A DNA stretch of 64,000 nt from Polyangia bacterium (GTDB taxonomy: Bacteria > Myxococcota_A > Polyangia > Nannocystales > Nannocystaceae). How positions within the stretch are numbered: the stretch's first letter is position 1; the number at the start of each line of letters is the position of its first letter. The notes under the pieces were generated by a model. The model had not been told where the DNA came from. It saw nothing but the letters and a program-made list of their open reading frames with translations, and did no database searches. The stretch spans positions 1 through 64,000 of the forward strand of contig JAUHWG010000016.1 in NCBI GenBank assembly GCA_030424595.1, written 5' to 3'. A program made the translations under genes and the position numbers. This document shows positions 63,435 to 64,000 of this stretch, one piece after another.

Positions 63435-64000
63435 CTAGCCGCCTCGGAGCGAGCTAGCCCCGAGGCGTGAGGCGACCCGCTCCGCGAGGGCGAGCGCAGC
63501 GGTGAGCCCCGGCGACTCGATCCCGAGGAGGTGCAGGCAGCCGGCAGGCTCCTCGAGGATGACGAAGTCTCGCTCCTCTAGCTCGTCCGGTGGTCGCAGC
63601 TTCGGCCGGATGCCGCAGCCGTCGTAGCGCAGGCGCTCCGGATCGACAGGTCCGAGGAGCTCCTCCGCGGCCCGGAGAAAGGCGCTGTGCTTCTCCGGCG
63701 CGGGCGAAAAGTCGTCGCGATCGTCGACGTAGTGCGCGTCCGGCCCGAGGCGCACCCCACCGTCGAGCTCGAGGGTCAGGTGGACGCCGAGGCCGGCGGC
63801 GCCGCGCCGGCGGACCGGGTAGATCAGCCGGCGGTAGCGGCCGCGGGCGCCGGAGAGGCGGAAGTAGTCGCCGCGGCAGGGGTAGATCGGTCGGTCACGG
63901 ACGCCGACCATCGCCGCGAGCCGGTCGGCCTCGAGGCCCGCGGAGTTGACGACGACGCTAGCGAGCAGCCGATCTTCGCCGCTCTCGACGACGACTCCCG
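63435..64000 (-). CDS. FAD-dependent oxidoreductase, L-2-hydroxyglutarate oxidase (LhgO)-like, C-terminal part (partial)
   Basis: The frame runs from the window end (minus strand) to a stop at 63435-63437, giving about 188 residues of the C-terminal part. It contains VVVNSAGLEADRLAAM, PIYPCRGDYFRLSG, LIYPVRRRGAAGLGVHLTLELDG, RLGPDAHYV, RYDGCGIRPKLRPP and a C-terminal LHLLGIESPGLTAALALAERVA. The order NSAGLxAD, YPCRGDYF, LGVHLTLELDG matches L-2-hydroxyglutarate oxidase/dehydrogenase (DAO superfamily), which oxidises 2-hydroxyglutarate to 2-oxoglutarate using FAD. The N-terminal FAD-binding GxGxxG motif is outside the window. The 5' end is missing, so length and start are unknown. Confidence 0.85.
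   Translation of the reverse strand, partial: GVVVESGEDRLLASVVVNSAGLEADRLAAMVGVRDRPIYPCRGDYFRLSGARGRYRRLIYPVRRRGAAGLGVHLTLELDGGVRLGPDAHYVDDRDDFSPAPEKHSAFLRAAEELLGPVDPERLRYDGCGIRPKLRPPDELEERDFVILEEPAGCLHLLGIESPGLTAALALAERVASRLGASSLRGG

Overview
The window is very GC-rich DNA with strong G/C third-position codon bias. It carries many predicted lipoproteins with Ser/Thr/Gly/Asp/Glu low-complexity linkers (for example a 13-fold GDTT repeat and TATATETA-type stretches), orphan two-component regulators, an ECF sigma/anti-sigma pair, a PP2C phosphatase, a DUF4388/J-domain protein, and Tat or lipobox signals everywhere. This combination points to a myxobacterium (Myxococcota), most likely of the marine/soil Nannocystaceae type (Plesiocystis, Enhygromyxa or Nannocystis relatives). 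That is inference from gene style; no rRNA gene is present to fix the taxonomy.

Layout. 1-9.4 kb: the C-terminal tail of a lysine-rich histone-H1-like protein (cut by the window edge), a DUF72-like fragment, transaldolase and trmB, two hypothetical membrane proteins, thiE, uvrB, an XRE regulator and a thiolase. 9.5-19.9 kb: a beta-barrel-like protein, two orphan oligopeptide-type ABC ATPases, then a complete TonB module (tonB, exbB, two exbD, TonB-dependent receptor) followed by a beta-helix lipoprotein and a small anchored protein. 20-34 kb: an orphan OmpR-type regulator ending in a 58-bp tandem repeat, then mostly secreted or surface proteins: LolA/LppX-like lipoprotein, ComEA-like protein, CARDB lipoprotein, lipoprotein cytochrome c, GH114-like lipoprotein, a large transglutaminase-like/PPC protein, an HSL-type hydrolase, a PhoD-type phosphatase, a GDTT-repeat lipoprotein and a DUF1569 protein.

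34.4-42.4 kb: an FGE/SUMF1-fold lipoprotein lacking the catalytic cysteines and a TlpA-like thiol protein face a three-gene HTTM locus. In that locus a fused HTTM-X protein is followed by a stand-alone X and a stand-alone HTTM protein with a degenerate DCC/DUF393 tail. 42.4-47.3 kb: hisS and an eukaryote-type ileS. 47.6-56 kb: two lipoproteins (one with MopE-like metal-binding repeats), an NtrC-type activator, an RRM protein, plsY, a Tat-exported spermidine-synthase-like protein and a PorV/FadL-like outer-membrane protein. 56-60.5 kb: ECF sigma factor, anti-sigma factor, and a histidine operon hisH-hisA-hisF-hisIE with overlapping junctions. 60.8-64 kb: DUF4388/J-domain protein, PP2C phosphatase and the C-terminal part of a FAD-dependent 2-hydroxyglutarate-oxidase-like enzyme.

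The most unusual content is the fused-plus-split HTTM locus, the TonB module with an associated beta-helix lipoprotein and a 44-bp exact repeat shared by its two exbD genes, the large cytoplasmic-looking transglutaminase-like/PPC protein, the Tat-targeted spermidine-synthase-like protein, and a recurring class of 9-bp tandem arrays at or near gene 3' ends. I saw no tRNA, rRNA, CRISPR array, insertion sequence or prophage. All calls come from reading the sequence; no database search was run.
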